From Protostelium mycophagum (lineage: Eukaryota; Evosea; Variosea; Protosteliida; Protosteliaceae), in contig MZNV01002416.1 in assembly GCA_002081555.1 (NCBI GenBank), positions 1 to 22,955 of the forward strand: a DNA stretch of 22,955 bases. The letters are read 5' to 3'. The notes under the pieces are model-generated. The model searched no databases and was not told where the DNA came from. It saw only the letters and a list, made by a program, of their open reading frames with translations. Both the position numbers and the translations under genes were made by a program. This document shows positions 9,692-22,418 of this stretch, piece after piece. The first letter of the stretch is position 1. Each line of letters opens with the position of its first letter.

Positions 9692-12600
9692 ATGAGAGCT
9701 ACTACTCTTCTACTTTTATGTGCGGTCTGTTATGTAACCGGCTACACAGCCACCATCGCACCGACACAAGATCTCTATGGAGGTGAGTGGGAATCGTGTT
9801 AATTGAATGATGATTCAAGTCTGCAGCGATGTCGTCGGTATGGACCTCCGTCACAGGCGACATCACCTTCCAGTTGCAGTCGGGCGTGTACAATTTCAAC
9901 TCTTCGCTCTCTTTCTCAGGTGACCGAAGTCAAAATTGGGCCATCGCAGGTGCTGGGCCGAGCACAATCCTCTATGGACAAGGTGGTAACATCTGAATTC
10001 TAGTTGTGATTAAATTGTTCCAGGTGCACAGTTCGCCAGCCTTTCATCCCTCACATTTTCTGATTTGACCACATATAATGATGACGCCTCGAGTACCACC
10101 TTCCTTTTAGTTGACACAAATGTATATCTTCAAAGGAAAGCTGCTACACTTCTCTTCATCTGATTTTGGACAGGCTCAACATGACAGGAACACGAAACAT
10201 CACCTTCTCGATCCACGGCCTACCAGATCGAGCTCTCTCCTTCTCTGCACAAGACTTAAATACCAGCAGCCTCACAAGTGGTGGAGACATCCGTCTGGAC
10301 GTCAATGTATGTCGATGAGGCGTGAGGGTTTTTGATCACCACAGGTGAACGCCACACTGACGAGAATTAAATCGGCCCTGAACGGCCCATTTCTGATTTC
10401 AACTGCATCTGGAGACGTCTCTGTCACTCAGTCGACATTCTCGCAGCTGTCAAATGTGAGTCCCTCGGGATAATTCATTTTTCCGACCGTCTACAGCTGC
10501 CTGACAGCAGTGTACCTCTCTTGTGGCCGATCATCTCATTAAGCAGTCAATATGGTATATACACCTTCGACAGCGTCACTTTTCGCGGTGGGAAATCCAA
10601 AGCTATCTACCTGAACAGGTATATTTTTGTCTCCTCTACATGATCTCTGATATATACAGAGGATCTGCGCGATATGTGAATCGTTTGGTAGTGACAAATA
10701 CTACTTTTGAAAACTTCTTTGGACCAAACTATGGAGTGATACATATAGACGCTCCGGTCATGAATGAAATCTCCATCCAAGTGGGCTTCATTGAATTGGC
10801 GTAATCGTAAAGAGTCGATTAACACTTCCAGAACTGCACTTTCAGGAATAATAGCATCACTACGAGAGAAGGAGATGCGGCGACAAGTTTCGCTGGCATC
10901 ATCTTGATTTATGGAACCATGAACAACGTCACCCTCAATGGAAATAGATTCTCGAATAACGTTGCTTCAAGTGAGCCGTTTCTTTCAACCAAACAACATT
11001 TTATTTTATATAAATTTTATTTTTAATGAACAGACATGCTGATCACCGCAGATGCTATGATTGTGAACCCCTCACAAGTGAATACTACCGTTAAATACAT
11101 CAAGATTTATAATACCACCTTTGACAACAATATGTGTTCCCCCGTCCTCCTCAGAAGCATCTACACTGAGGTCCAGATTTTCGGCATCAACGTGTTGAAC
11201 TTTTACACCTGGAAATGTATTAAGCCTCTATCAAACACTTGAACTGATTGCCACAGCTTATGCCATTGAGGTCACCAGTTCCACGAATACAAGGACCGCA
11301 AACGTCCAGATACACGATGTCATCATGACGCAATGCACTGCGGGCGGTATCCTCATAAACGGAGGAATGAACAGAATCGCGGTAGTTAACGTGACAGCAA
11401 CATCCAGTGGAGCAAACGGCAGATTTCTCCACCTCGTATTAACCCTCATCTACAACTCCCTTTTTGTTTCCGGTAAAATTCTACTATTTTAACATAACTG
11501 AGTGTTGTAGATATCGACATCACGGGTTTTGTGTCGACAGTCAACGGAGGGTCAATCTACATCGAGACATCATCATCTTCAAATGTGCTACTGCGACATC
11601 TTCGGTTGACAGGGATGGTATCTCCAGGTAGGGGTGGAGCGATCAGCATAGGCCCAATAGATCCGTCGAATATCACGATACACGATATCGTCACGAAGAA
11701 TTGCGTCTCGTTATCTGGAGGTAATTTGACCTTTTATGTACAACATTCTGATGGATGCAAGGGATGATGTGGATAAGTGGCAAAGTGGCCAATCTTAACA
11801 TCTACAACGTGGATTCATACAACTCCACGGGAAATGCTAATGGAGGTGTGATATATACCAACATTGCTGCCAACGGCAACATAACCATCTCCAACGTGCG
11901 TGCAGATATGTCGTTCGCTGATGCTGGAGGTGAAGAGTTAAATGTGATTCATGTGTTGACGAAGAACAGCTGCTTTCTATACATCTACAACGTCAGTCAT
12001 GGGGCGAATCTCCCTCTCCAACTTTACCATCACAAGGAGCACGGTTATGTGAGTGGCTCACGTGATGTCATCACCTGATTATTGTAGAACCAACGGAGGT
12101 GGGGTGGCTATGTCAGGTACTTGTGATCAGATAGATATACAAAACATAACGTGTTCGGGAAACAATATTGGTGGACAGGGCGCCTGCATATTTATTGTTG
12201 GGACGGGAAAACAGGTGATGACGTCACGTGCGAAATTAAATATTTGACTCGTTGTAGTTGAGAATCACTCAAGTGAGATCCTATTCTTCCTCTGCAGTTT
12301 CGGGAGGCTCCATCTCTGTGGACGGAATCCGTGACTATGTGTACATAAACGACTGTGTCTTCTCAGGACTCAGTGCAACCAATGGAGCTGCAGTTGCAAT
12401 ATATTCCACCTCAATAATGTTGGTTTCCTATAATATGAGATTCAACAATTGCTTGGCCTTGCAACAGGGAGGAGGTTTTTTTATTGATGTGAGTATCTTA
12501 CTCTATATATTACCTGATGGCTGACAGCCTACTGCAATTATCAATAATATCTCGATCGAGAACTTCAACATTACAAAGGCGAACGCCCTCTTTGGTGGAG

Positions 12601-15600
12601 GTGAGTGCTGAAATGGTGGGAAATACTGATTTAGAATAGGTTTGGCCTTCAACAACAAGGGAGGATCCATCGGTATAAAAAATGTCAACATAACAACCTG
12701 CAATGGTCTGAGAGGTAACCTTTATAAACATATAACAAGTTGATATCGACAGGAACGTCTATATACAGCATGATACCCGGGGTGCGACTCCATATCCAAG
12801 ATAGTCACTTCAGTAATGGACAGTCATCTGAGAGTGGTGCCATATACATCGACTCTGCCCTCTCCCTCACTGTAGAAAGAGTCAGTGTGATCAAAAACAT
12901 AGCGAAAGCAAACGGAGGTAATCGTCGCACATTTGTAGATAATAGATACATTATTTTCAGGGGGTCTGTGTGTGTCTAATAGTCCCAATGTCACACTGCA
13001 CCAAGTCGTCTTCGTGGATAATTCAGCAACGGTTGGAGGTGGTGCATACATTGTCTCCAACAAAGGGGATGGCGTCATCAATGTGGTAGATTGCGATTTC
13101 ACGATGAATTCTGCCCAGATAGGAGGAGGTTACTACACAACGGATACTTCCACCCTTTTCGGAGAGGTAACCCGTCTCGTTGTAGTTCCACAAACTTACG
13201 TATGTACAGACCACCACCGGAAATGTAGTGAACCAACAGCTGGTCAACACTTCTTTCTCTGGCAACATCGCTTTTTCAACGGGTGGTGCACAATACTCTG
13301 CGGTCACAAATGTAGGTCTAAGAGTGTGTACAAACTCTTACAAACGACAGGGAATATTGATCGTAGAGGACGTATACTATGCCAACAACCGCGCCCGACA
13401 AGGCGGTGGCATATTCATTCTCTCTACGAATCAGACTATCAACCTCTTCAATGCGTCGTTCATTTCAAACACCGCCAGTCTTGATGGAGGTATATAGTCA
13501 TCATTGCTCTAATTTTAATGTTTACAGGCGCGATAATGCTGACTGGAGGAGGCAATGCGATTACGTTTGATGACGTCATCATGAGTGATAACTACGCCAC
13601 CGGATCTGGTGGGGCTCTGTGTAATGATATGGTGTTGCCTTCCATCAGTATAACCGGCGGAAACTTCACCAGGAACGGAGCTGGTGCGAGCGGAGGAGCC
13701 ATTTTCACTACACAGCAACCAATAGGTATAGAACTTGTGATGCTGAGATTCTTACAACCCTAGATGTGTTTGTCGTGAACGGAACTATTATATCCGGAAA
13801 TAATGGAACAGCAGTGTACATGACGTCATCACCGAATAGCGTGTCCATCTACAACTCGGTTTGGTCCGAAAACAAGGGAACGAGCGGAGGGTCATTATAT
13901 GTGTCCACGTCATCACAGACGAGTCTAAATATCAGCGGGGTTGACATGAGTTATGATACGGCAGTCAACGGAGGTGATTGCATCATAATTCTGGTAACAG
14001 GACTGATGAGATAGGCGGGATGTGGCTGAATGGACAGATAACCGTGACAATGGAAAACGTCCAGATGCATAGCAGTAATGCCAGCAACAACGGATCGTCT
14101 CTGTATACAAACGGACTAATGGCCCTGAACATCTACAACAGTGCATTCGATGGACAGAGAGCAGGATACGGTAGTATCTACGCATTAGACGGTAATGTCC
14201 AGATGCACAACTCTACTTTCAAACAGAATGCGGGAGGTAGGAGCTTTATATCCTTTGAACAATAAGGTGAGAGAATATAGGTGCGCTACAACTTATCAGG
14301 ACAACATCTGTTGTAGATGGATGCACATTTACAGAAAATTATGGTAACATATTTCCAAGAAAATTTCAGCTGAAATTGACAGGTACCAACGGGGGAGCAA
14401 TCAGCGTTGTAGACAGTCAAAATACATTGATACATGACTGTACCTTTTTATTGAACAATGCCACAAACAGTGGAGGAGCTATTCACCTCGCTTCGGCATT
14501 AATCAGAAAGCGCGCGACGTCATCACCACCAATTGTATCTTCGTCAACCTTCACTCAAAACCATGCACAATATGGAGGAGGACTTGCTGTCATGGGCGAG
14601 GTCATCCTGACGGACAGCACTTGGAAAGGTGACTATATCTTACTAGTCATCCCTAATCCAAGCAGAGAACAAGGGTGCTTTCGGACCAAGTATAGCCACG
14701 TTGGGATCCGGCTCAAGCATAAAGTATGCACTCGATCGGATGTGATTATCTAACTCAAAAAGGGCCAATAATGTTGTGATGGAAGGCAACTCTTTGTGGA
14801 TCCAGACCTCTACAAACGTCAGCATCGATGGTCTTTCGGCTGATTCTGTCTATTGCTCAGGAGAGATGATTGTGACCGACGGCGTGTACACATGTCAGAG
14901 CATCACCACCACAGCACCTTTACCAACAGGTATTTTTATCATTCGTTTTAATATTATTGACGCTCAAAGCTGCGAAACCAACAAGCTCGGGGCTGAGTAC
15001 GGCAGTGATAATTGGGATAATTGTGGGTGTCTGTGGGCTCGTCATTGTCCTTGCACTCCTCGTCATTCTTCTCGTTCGCATTGGAGTCAAGCGTCAACAA
15101 CGCAAAGTCTTTACGGTAAGAAGTCTCCTCTTACTCGTGATGACGTATTGTAGTTCGAACTGTCCAAGCTGGATCTGGGAGCGGCAACAAAAGCTGTTAT
15201 TGATTATAACGAAGTCAGACATCTTGTCGAGATCGGACAGGGAGGTTTCGGTGTTGTCTATGCGGGAGAATGGAGAGGCATCAAAGTTGCGGTGAAGCAA
15301 TTACTGAGTCAGACCGTGTCACGAAAGCAGTTGGAAGACTTTTTGAAAGAGGTGATTTGCGTCATCCATTATGAAATTGTGAATAACGGTGTACAGGTGG
15401 CCTTGCTTCAAGGACTGAGACCACATCCCAATGTTGGTGAGTTTGTCTCCTTTAGGATTTATATTGACGGATTGACAGTGATGTTCATCGGAACAAGTAT
15501 TCCACCTCATCCTCTCAGTTTGATTACCGAATATTGCGAATGGGGATCTCTTGGTGAGAATCTTGTCTATATGTTGTCATCCTCTTTTGAACCTTTGTTA

Positions 15601-16446
15601 ACAGGCCAACAGATCATTTCCTGAAGAACAACGAAGGCTCCGAAGCTCTTACGAGGAAATTCTGTCTAGATATTGCTAGAGGCATGTTCCATCTACACCG
15701 AGAAGGCGTCATCCATAGAGACTTGGCAGCAAGAAATATCCTGCTCAACAGCGCAATGACAGCGAAGGTGAGCGTTGTAGTCTGACAGCATGATGACAGA
15801 GTGACAGGTGAGTGACTTCGGACTGTCACGTGAGGCGAATGAGGGATCGAGGAACAAGACGATATCCGCTGTTGGTCCACTGAAGTGGATGTCCCCAGAA
15901 GGTATAGTTCAATATCTACAAAAGGATGAAGACTAACACATTCGCAGCTATCCTCGAGCGAGAATACTCCAACAAATCAGACGTGTACTCTTTCGGAATC
16001 ACAGTGTGGGAGGTAAGCAGAATTACTTCTGTGTACAGGATTTAATGTGTACAGATTGTACATAAAAGCGAGCCATACCCAGAAATGGAGCCTTTGAACG
16101 TCGCTTTCGCGGTCACAACAGATAACATCCGCCCAGAAATCACACCCGCATGTGATGAGAGAACACAGAAGCTGATGACCGGTGAGGAATCTCATCGGCT
16201 CCATCTGCGAAAAGTGATGATTGGCTGACATGTTTAGCGTGCTGGGCAAGTCAAGTGGAAGCCAGGCCAACCTTTGCGCACATCGTGGCATGGTTGACCG
16301 GAAGAATCGTTCATCTCGATGACGCAATGGAAGATCACGACGACTTTGAAGAACACCCAATTAAAGCACCACCCATAGATCAGGATGCGATTGAAGACCA
16401 TTTGAGGAGCAAGGGTTACGAATCGATTTCTGTCCAGTACCTATAA
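9692..16446 (+). CDS. Receptor kinase with beta-helix (Pmp / pectin-lyase-like) ectodomain
   Basis: Type I membrane receptor. The ATG at 9692 opens a clear signal peptide (MRATTLLLLCAVCYVTGYTA). Until about 14930 many short exons encode right-handed beta-helix repeats rich in GG[AGS]I and FxxN motifs plus N-glycosylation sites, e.g. NGGAISVVDSQNTLIHDCTF and GASGGAIFTT, as in chlamydial Pmp proteins and pectin-lyase-like folds. One transmembrane helix lies near 15002-15078, closed by VKRQQRK. The kinase domain has the Gly loop IGQGGFGVVYAGEW (about 15232-15273), VAVK (15286), HRDLAARN (about 15713-15737), DFG (15813-15821), LKWMSPEA and DVYSFGITVWE, so it looks active. HRDLAARN and PLKWMSPEA are tyrosine-kinase-like, whereas the Gly loop and FIGTS resemble TKL kinases. 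A short tail follows (KGYESISVQYL, with two tyrosines). The ligand is unknown. Probably 1,700-1,850 residues. Confidence 0.85.
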
Positions 16447-16517
16447 AATTTGTAAAGCAACAGTGATCTTCTTATCAATTTGACCTTCACTGGGTTATTA
16501 TTTTTATTATTGATTGC

Positions 16518-16876
16518 TCATTGTTCCTGGATCATTTCTACTTCCCAAAGACGTAATTGACGATGTTGGAGTTGGACGTCCATCTTGATGTCATTCATTT
16601 GCTCATCCAGCTGAGGCAATCAGTATTGACTCTCAGGGTCCTGTCACAAAGGGGCACCTGGATTTTGGTCTTGCTTCGCAGTCTGAGTACAAAGCTTTGG
16701 TTTTCAAGGAAGTGGCAGTCGGCCTCTTTGGCCTTGATCTTCTGACGAGTTTTGTGGTGAAGGTGCTTGTGCTTAGGAAATCATAATTGGACAACAAAGT
16801 GGAACACTACCTCTATGTTATATAATGAACTTTTTGTCATCTCATCTCGAAAAGAATCAAGTAAATCATTGATCAT
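16518..16876 (-). CDS. Small three-exon gene, 90-residue charged protein of unknown function
   Basis: Three exons (16876-16811, 16771-16658, 16610-16518), both introns in phase 0 and of usual size (39 and 47 nt), give one open frame ending in TGA. The product starts MINDLLDSFRDEMTKSS, has a basic His-rich patch (HKHLHHKTRQKIKAKE), and ends in a charged helix (LDEQMNDIKMDVQLQHRQLR). I do not recognise the family; a small coiled-coil subunit of a larger complex is one guess. It starts only 34 bp after the SEC24 stop on the same strand and ends 71 bp from the receptor-kinase stop. The 16772 acceptor is AAG, which other introns here also seem to use. The consistent exon arithmetic is the main support. 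Confidence 0.6.
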
Positions 16877-16910
16877 TTTTTTTAATCCAAGTAAGTTTCA
16901 GAATGATCGC

Positions 16911-19900
16911 TCAGTCGTTCAATTTGGCCTGGACCATCTTGTGAACTTGCACCAAAAAGTCTGCGTGGCTCAGAGCATCGGGACCCATCTTGTCTTCGTA
17001 CATCATCTGTGAAAACATGTGCTCGTCTTCATCTCTGTTCTTTGTGATGTGCAGTTGTGGGAAATACGCTCTCTGACTTCTAATCGAATTGATGATGTTG
17101 TTGATCTTGATGCTCGTCGTGTTATCAAAGGCGTTCAGAGACAACTGTGCACATTTAGTTCGTGAAATATAAATAGATAAAACAACAAAATGACCTGTTT
17201 TGTGTCAAGTTGCTCTACAGGTTGGTCCGTTCCGAAAACATCCATCAGAAATTGAGTGTTGAGATCTCTGCCCAACCACAAGTACATGTTGAGACCGTCC
17301 TCTAAAAGGTAAGCACCCTCGCTTGATATGGAGGAGGCGGAAAGTGACAGGAGTGGTGGCATCACGGTATAACCCTGCTCCCCAACTGCTCCACTCTATT
17401 GTAGATCAATCATAAGTTTTAAAATAAATTAATCCTCAAGAATATACAGAAGGACCATAAAATTCCCGCCAAAAATTTTCTTTAAAAATCAAATAAAAAA
17501 TACCTCTTCGGGAATATTATGCAGAGAGTAAAGTCTCGGGTAGATCAGCGAACTCGTCAAAGTAGGGCTCAAAACTCCGTGGTAAAGAGTGTGATAAAAC
17601 GACCTCAAATCCACATTGGACTACCCACAGCATCAGACTACAACGATCCATCCATCTACAACTCTCACCTCGTTGGTTCTGAAGGGCGGGCTCTTCAAGA
17701 GGGCCAGTGTAGATACGGGAAGAAGCTTCAGCGAATCGGGAAGGATGAGCTGTCCCATTTGTGATGACGCAGAGCAATGTTTTCTGTACATTGCCAAGGG
17801 TAACACCATCTTCTCAATCACATATTCTCTCATCTGCCTCAGACTATTGTTCTAAATATAGTTCAGTATTTTAATTTTAATTGTCTCGTTGTAGATCTCA
17901 AACAGAAGCCACAAAAAAACAGTAAAGATTTTTTAAAAAACAGCACCTTGGCCTGATATAATGCAGATCTACTGATGTGTGCCAACACTGAGTCCACGTC
18001 AGCACCTCTAAAGGTGTTTGCGATGGTGTTAGAGCATTGTAGAGTGATGTTGTGGACTCGGATCCTTCTCTCTCCATTCGCGTTTGTGTACACCATGGCG
18101 CACTGTATGAAGGGCTCGGACTTTTCCACGATTTTTCCGTCGTGTTGGAAATCTACAACGATGGATTTGTCGCTGTCAATACCGGCGAAACGCAACTCGT
18201 CCTCGTTAATAACCGTAAAGTTACCGTGGAATCCGACAGGTGCGAATCCTTCGACCGTTATCTCCCGCCAAATGGTATTTTCGAATTTCAAACTCACCCT
18301 CTGAGGTTCGGATACGCATGACACCATCATAACCGAACTCCCTCGTCAAATTGCGAGTCAGATCCTGATAAAATCTAGTTAAATCTCGCTGGTAATTAAA
18401 TTTAGGGTAGTAATAGACTTGTCCTCCGGTAGCATTCGTCAAAGTGCCTGTACACGTCATCACACGTCATCACAAGGGTCACCTACTCATCGTGGAGATG
18501 TCAAGATAGTTGCTAGGAAACAAGAAGAGATCCACGCATACGGAGCTGCTGACGCATTCCTGTGCGAGGGCGTTGTAGAAGGGGTCTTGGGGTTGATATA
18601 AAGTCTTCTCCTTGTCTGTGTTAATCAACTTGGTGTCGTTTCTCTTTTGTAATTTGCCAGGGCCAACGGTTGGGATGCAGCTCTGGAAGACGATGACCCT
18701 TCCTCCCACGGGGCTCTACAACGGTGTAAATAGGTGGAAAACGAGGATTACGTACCATGGCTTTGAGACCGGCGGTGACGGCAGCGGCGAAGGCGACTTC
18801 AGTGACTTTTGTGTTCTGGAACATGGTGGGTAATTTCTGCAATAATGCATCTATTATGGGTTTGGACTCTGAATATTTCACAAAGGCGACTTCTTGTGCG
18901 AGTGGCAAAAAGACCTCGTGTACATCGGGGACGACCATCATCTGAGCCTGCTGGTAGGAAGACTGTCGACGTCAGTTTCATTCTTTTGAAAATATTTTTC
19001 CCGCCAAAAACTCACGCTCAAGTTGTAGAAATGAATGGTGGTGTCAAAAGTGACGATTCCGACTCTCAGATTGGGGTTCATGGCCTCACTGTTCAGAATA
19101 GTACTGATGCTATTTATAGCAGCATGAAGCTGTCCAGATGCCAACGCGTTGAAGCTGACGTCGAGGGCGAGGAGGATGAGGGGGGCGGAGGGGGGGCGGG
19201 TGACCATGGGTCCCTTGGCAATAAATTCCACGGAGCCTTTGGACAGCTCTGGGCGGCTCATGGTGTCGGTACGGCGTCCCATGCCGTCTAAAGGGCAGAA
19301 ATATTCTGGCGGGACTATCTCATTCAGTTTTATTTCTAAAAATAGAATGGATGGCTCACTGTCATTCACAAAAGAGCAGATCTTGCAGCAGTAAGCCTTT
19401 CCGGCCTTGACCCACTGTACAAAAGGGTTGATGTAAGTACCACATCTTTGGCATCTGAGAGGTCCGTCCGTGAAATCTACTGTTGATAGTTGTACCTGCA
19501 CGTCTAAGTTTTATTCAATGTTTTTTTAGTATAGACAAATGCAAAGAACATGAGTGTTGAAATAATCGTGTTTCTCGCTATGTCGCAGCTTTAAGAGGAC
19601 GTAAAGACACAGATTCTTGCCCGAAGATGAAAGATCCACTTCCATTTTGTCGCAGATCTCGTTCTAAAAGATATTGTTTGTGTTCTTACCTCTCCTGGTT
19701 GTAATTGTGCGAGAGGTTGTATCATAGCGGCAAATGGGATACCGGTCGATTGGAGGACGTCTTTAGAGCAAGGAATGGAATAACACGTCATTCTCATGAA
19801 CCTGGGGCTGCAATTACCCAGATCATTTGTGATCCACTGGCAGGTGGCTGGAGGTGGTGGATTACCATCGTTGGTAGTGGCGTATTTATAAATCGTCCTA

Positions 19901-20382
19901 TTGTCTATGGCATTTACACTCGGCATCTGGGAGGGGTGTATGCGAGAGTTGGGAGCTCCTCTATTCTGGCCTGTGGGTGAGGTCTGGTGTGTATGTCCTG
20001 CGTTTGGATTATAAGGTGGTTGTTGACCCTGAACAGACCAAGCAGGTACATTGTAGCCGCTTGGTGCATTAGCTGTGGCTACGCCAACGGGTGCATTTTG
20101 TCCTGTGGTCATCGATCAGTTCTTGAACTGATCTTGAACGAATCAAGACGTGAATCGCTCAACAAAAAATCGTCAAGTACGATCGATCGATGATGATTAT
20201 TCGAATGTCTGACCATAATTTGGCTGCATTGGGGTGATAACTGGTGCTTGTGGCAGATTTTGTGCGAGACTACCCATATTCTGAAGGGGAGTGGCGGCAT
20301 TGTTTGGTGTAGGGAGACCTACTGATGGTGCTGGTTGACTGTTATCGTAAGTAGGATACACTCTCCCATGTGGTCTGGACAT
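16911..20382 (-). CDS. SEC24: SEC24, COPII cargo-adaptor subunit
   Basis: COPII inner-coat subunit that selects cargo at ER exit sites as a partner of SEC23. All family domains are present in order. First comes an N-terminal Pro/Gln/Asn-rich region (MSRPHGRVYPTYDNSQPAP, exon 1 20382-20214; exon 2 from 20102). The zinc finger is RCQRCGTYINPF...AYCCKICSF (about 19370-19460). The trunk includes LILLALDVSFNAL, RVGIVTFDTTIHFYNL, GGRVIVFQSCIPTVGPG and TGGQVYYYPKF. Next are a beta-sandwich and helical region (GERRIRVHNITL) and LILPDSLKLLPVSTLALLKSP. Last is a gelsolin-like domain (LLEDGLNMYLWLGRDLN), ending QVHKMVQAKLND. The start is the first ATG of the typical low-complexity head. The gene diverges from NEDD8. 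Very sure of the family; single splice sites were fixed by eye. Confidence 0.95.
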
Positions 20383-21102
<720 letters not shown>

Positions 21103-21178
21103 TCATTTTATAGAAAACTCTTTCATTTAGACGTCATATAAAATTTGAACCATTTTCTGTCCTCTCTTGCTGGTATCG

Positions 21179-21204
21179 CTCTCTGATCGGATTACCTCAG
21201 AGAG
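21179..21204. terminator. Stem-loop between convergent genes
   Basis: CTCTCTGA (21179-21186) and TCAGAGAG (21197-21204) form a perfect 8-bp stem with a 10-base loop, 76 bp after the NEDD8 stop and 72 bp from the stop of the converging minus-strand gene. It lies in both 3' untranslated regions. A role in 3'-end formation or in limiting read-through is a guess; chance is possible. Confidence 0.3.
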
Positions 21205-21276
21205 AGGAACCAATCGGCACCTGTCATGTATTTTGCAATGTTCTCGAAGTATTTATAATATATGGAGGAAGGCCCC

Positions 21277-21667
21277 TTAAGACATGACGCCCACAACCTG
21301 GCTGTCATCCATTGGATGAGACGACCAAACCATACAATTTCCAATCAGCCAACGAGCAAGCAGGTAGACACAAATTAGAGTCACAAGCACCAAAATAATG
21401 AAGAGTGTACCGACCCCAGCCGCGCCCCGTCTGCCCGCGATGAAAGCGTAAGAGGCGGTATCGTCAGCGCGGCAGACGTGAGCAGGCTCATGGGCGAGTC
21501 CGGCCTCTGAGATCAAGCAAGCACATCACACACGACGCACGCACGACACGACGACAGTATAGAGAGTACCCCTCCGAGGCTAAAACCAAGTGGATGACAG
21601 AATAGGAGGAACAAAATTCGAGCCTTCAGGCACATAAGATGAAAAGAATAAAAAGATCGCTGTACAT
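21277..21667 (-). CDS. Small single-pass membrane protein, unknown function
   Basis: The last exon, ending in TAA, is clear. It encodes PAHVCRADDTASYAF, then a strong transmembrane helix (TLFIILVLVTLICVYLLARW) and a short tail with an acidic patch (HPMDDSQVVGVMS). It has no ATG of its own. Two upstream exons fit if the start is at 21667: a hydrophobic head MYSDLFILFIL and a short piece SSEGYSLYCR, with introns of 54 and 43 nt that keep the frame and give 97 residues. The head could be a short signal peptide or a first membrane segment. Cysteines lie before the helix. I do not recognise the family. It is downstream of, and on the same strand as, the coiled-coil gene. The start is uncertain. 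Confidence 0.5.
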
Positions 21668-21830
21668 CGCTGCTGTACATCACCTTCGACAGTGGTGAGA
21701 CTCAACCTACAAATTTAGTTCTGAACCACAGATTGGCATTTCTAAACTATACAACTTTTGTTTCATTCAAGTCCTCGAAAAATCCAGACGAAAGCCTTGA
21801 AGATAGGGTCGTATTTCCAAACAGATTTAT

Positions 21831-22418
21831 CTAACAAATGTTGCAAATGTTGATGTGTTGAGTCGATTTTGGGTATCCGTATGAGGCGGGCTTTGCAGCG
21901 GGTGCAGAGTGTCCAAATACTGGAGCGGCTTGCTGTCAAATGGATGAGATCATGATCGCACACTCACCACCTTCTTACCTGTGTGGTCTCTTGTCCAGTC
22001 TTTCTGTCCTTCAGTCTCTGTACAGTAGCTAATCTCTCGGCGTATAGCGCTCTTTCGCCCTGTGGAGCGTGAGATGGCGGAGGAAAATGGACGAACCTCC
22101 AACTGTCTAATACGGGCGTTGTTCTCGGATAAATCTTCAAAAGATTGGCAGAGTTCAACAATTCTGGCGTCTATGTTGGCGATCACACCCTTCAATTGAT
22201 CATGAACCTGCTCGAACTTGTCTGAATATTATGAGCGGATTTGAATACTAAAGGCAGTGCGTACCGTTCTCGCTGTCTCCTTCAGGTCCCTTGCCTGAGT
22301 TTGATCAAAATGGGCGGCATATCATCAGAGGAGATTACTCACCTCCTGCGTTCACGTAGTCTTCACTTGAAACCTCGATTTTTGACCTATAATTCTTCAG
22401 AGGGCGTTTAGGCAACAT
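21831..22418 (-). CDS. Coiled-coil protein of 137 residues, unknown function
   Basis: Five exons with introns of about 37-50 nt in phases 1, 1, 0 and 0 splice to one open frame ending in TAG. The N-terminus is basic (MLPKRPLKNYRSKIEV). The middle, residues about 37-98, is a charged helix of coiled-coil type (FEQVHDQLKGVIANIDAR, SFEDLSENNARIRQLEGER, LYAERLATVQRLKDRK). A short Ala/Pro/Gly tail follows (APVFGHSAPAAKPASYGY), ending in INICNIC. Size and shape resemble small subunits of tethering or adaptor complexes, but I cannot name the family. The C-terminal Cys-x2-Cys is worth noting: in general such ends can be lipid-modified or bind metal. The start is the first ATG in the frame. Confidence 0.65.
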
